The notes under the pieces are model-generated. The model had not been told where the DNA came from. It did no database searches and saw only the letters and a program-made list of their open reading frames with translations. A stretch of 64,000 nucleotides of DNA from Methanobrevibacter sp. (GTDB lineage Archaea; Methanobacteriota; Methanobacteria; Methanobacteriales; Methanobacteriaceae). Shown piece by piece: positions 63,925-64,000 of this stretch. Position numbers and translations under genes: made by a program. The stretch's first letter is position 1, and each line of letters opens with the position of its first letter. The stretch is taken from positions 90,042 through 154,041 of the forward strand of contig NZ_JAFQQZ010000045.1 of assembly GCF_017410345.1 (NCBI RefSeq), given 5' to 3'.

Positions 63925-64000
63925 ATCTTTATAATTACTATATAATAAATTTGTACAATTTAAAAAAAAATAAAGAAAGAAAAAATAAAAAAATTAAAAG
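63925..64000 (-). promoter_or_regulatory. Upstream region of the MmgE/PrpD gene
   Basis: AT-rich sequence. On the minus strand ATTTATTATATAG (63939-63951) is a TATA box candidate just upstream of the start, which would give a very short leader. A TTGTACAA palindrome lies next to it (63952-63959). Confidence 0.35.

Noticed and set aside
1..64000. CRISPR array or insertion sequence
   Set aside because: No regularly spaced identical repeats with unique spacers, and no transposase or terminal inverted repeats, were seen on either strand.

Overview
The window is an AT-rich piece of a methanogenic archaeon chromosome, most likely a gut or rumen Methanobrevibacter (Methanobacteriales). The markers are cytoplasmic heterodisulfide reductase HdrB/HdrC, a complete A-type ATP synthase operon, archaeal DnaG, transcription factor B, aRF1 with NIKS and GGQ motifs, Gar1, archaeal UMP kinase and XerA. 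Ribosome binding sites are mostly of the GGTGAT type, TATA-box promoters are visible, and the tRNA has no encoded CCA. No rRNA, CRISPR array, insertion sequence or prophage was seen.

Layout. 1-4.1 kb: a truncated small gene, hdrC-hdrB, and a MarR regulator divergent from a TGT-like protein. 4.2-10.3 kb: minus strand, exonuclease VII (xseA/xseB), a DUF6508 protein, then a cluster in which two voltage-gated-type K+ channels bracket four zinc-ribbon proteins, two of them too small for routine gene finding. 10.6-16.1 kb: a secreted protein with an Ada-like zinc domain and a pair made of a DUF2779 nuclease and an AddA-like helicase-nuclease. 16.6-18.7 kb: small hypotheticals, a RelE-type toxin with a doubtful antitoxin, and two surface proteins. 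18.9-28 kb: three SseB-like paralogues, rubrerythrin, a 5-formyl-THF cyclo-ligase-like protein, three PsbP-like proteins and a 601-residue tannase-like esterase. 28-34.9 kb: DUF655, aRF1, a PAP2-like membrane protein, PyrH, TatD, a DUF2116 protein and two YbjQ-type proteins. 35-48.8 kb: TauE-like permease, a fused glycosyltransferase, TFB, Gar1, Sir2, an RraA-like protein, a 1.1-kb gene-free AT-rich stretch, DnaG, XerA, an ATP-grasp ligase, tRNA-Gln and a YgjV-like protein. 49-58.2 kb: atpHIKECFABD. 58.6-64 kb: a small membrane protein, a nitroreductase, and a run of four carboxylic-acid genes (citryl-CoA lyase-like, class I fumarase alpha, a TIM-barrel protein, MmgE/PrpD).

How the genes work together. 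HdrBC and the ATP synthase belong to the energy core: heterodisulfide recycling, and ATP synthesis from an ion gradient. TFB, Gar1, aRF1 and DnaG are information processing. The accessory material is mostly on the minus strand: the channel/zinc-ribbon cluster, the DUF2779/helicase pair, the SseB and PsbP families, the tannase and the PrpD cluster. Several of these look bacterial in origin.

The points I would check first are these. Two genes appear to lack a standard start codon: TFB has ACG, and a zinc-ribbon/SHOCT gene has ATA, each at good Shine-Dalgarno spacing. HdrC has a 123-residue acidic N-terminal extension. The PrpD, TIM-barrel, fumarase-alpha and citryl-CoA-lyase-like run may be an uncharacterised tricarboxylate pathway. 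The ion channel and zinc-ribbon genes may form one functional unit.
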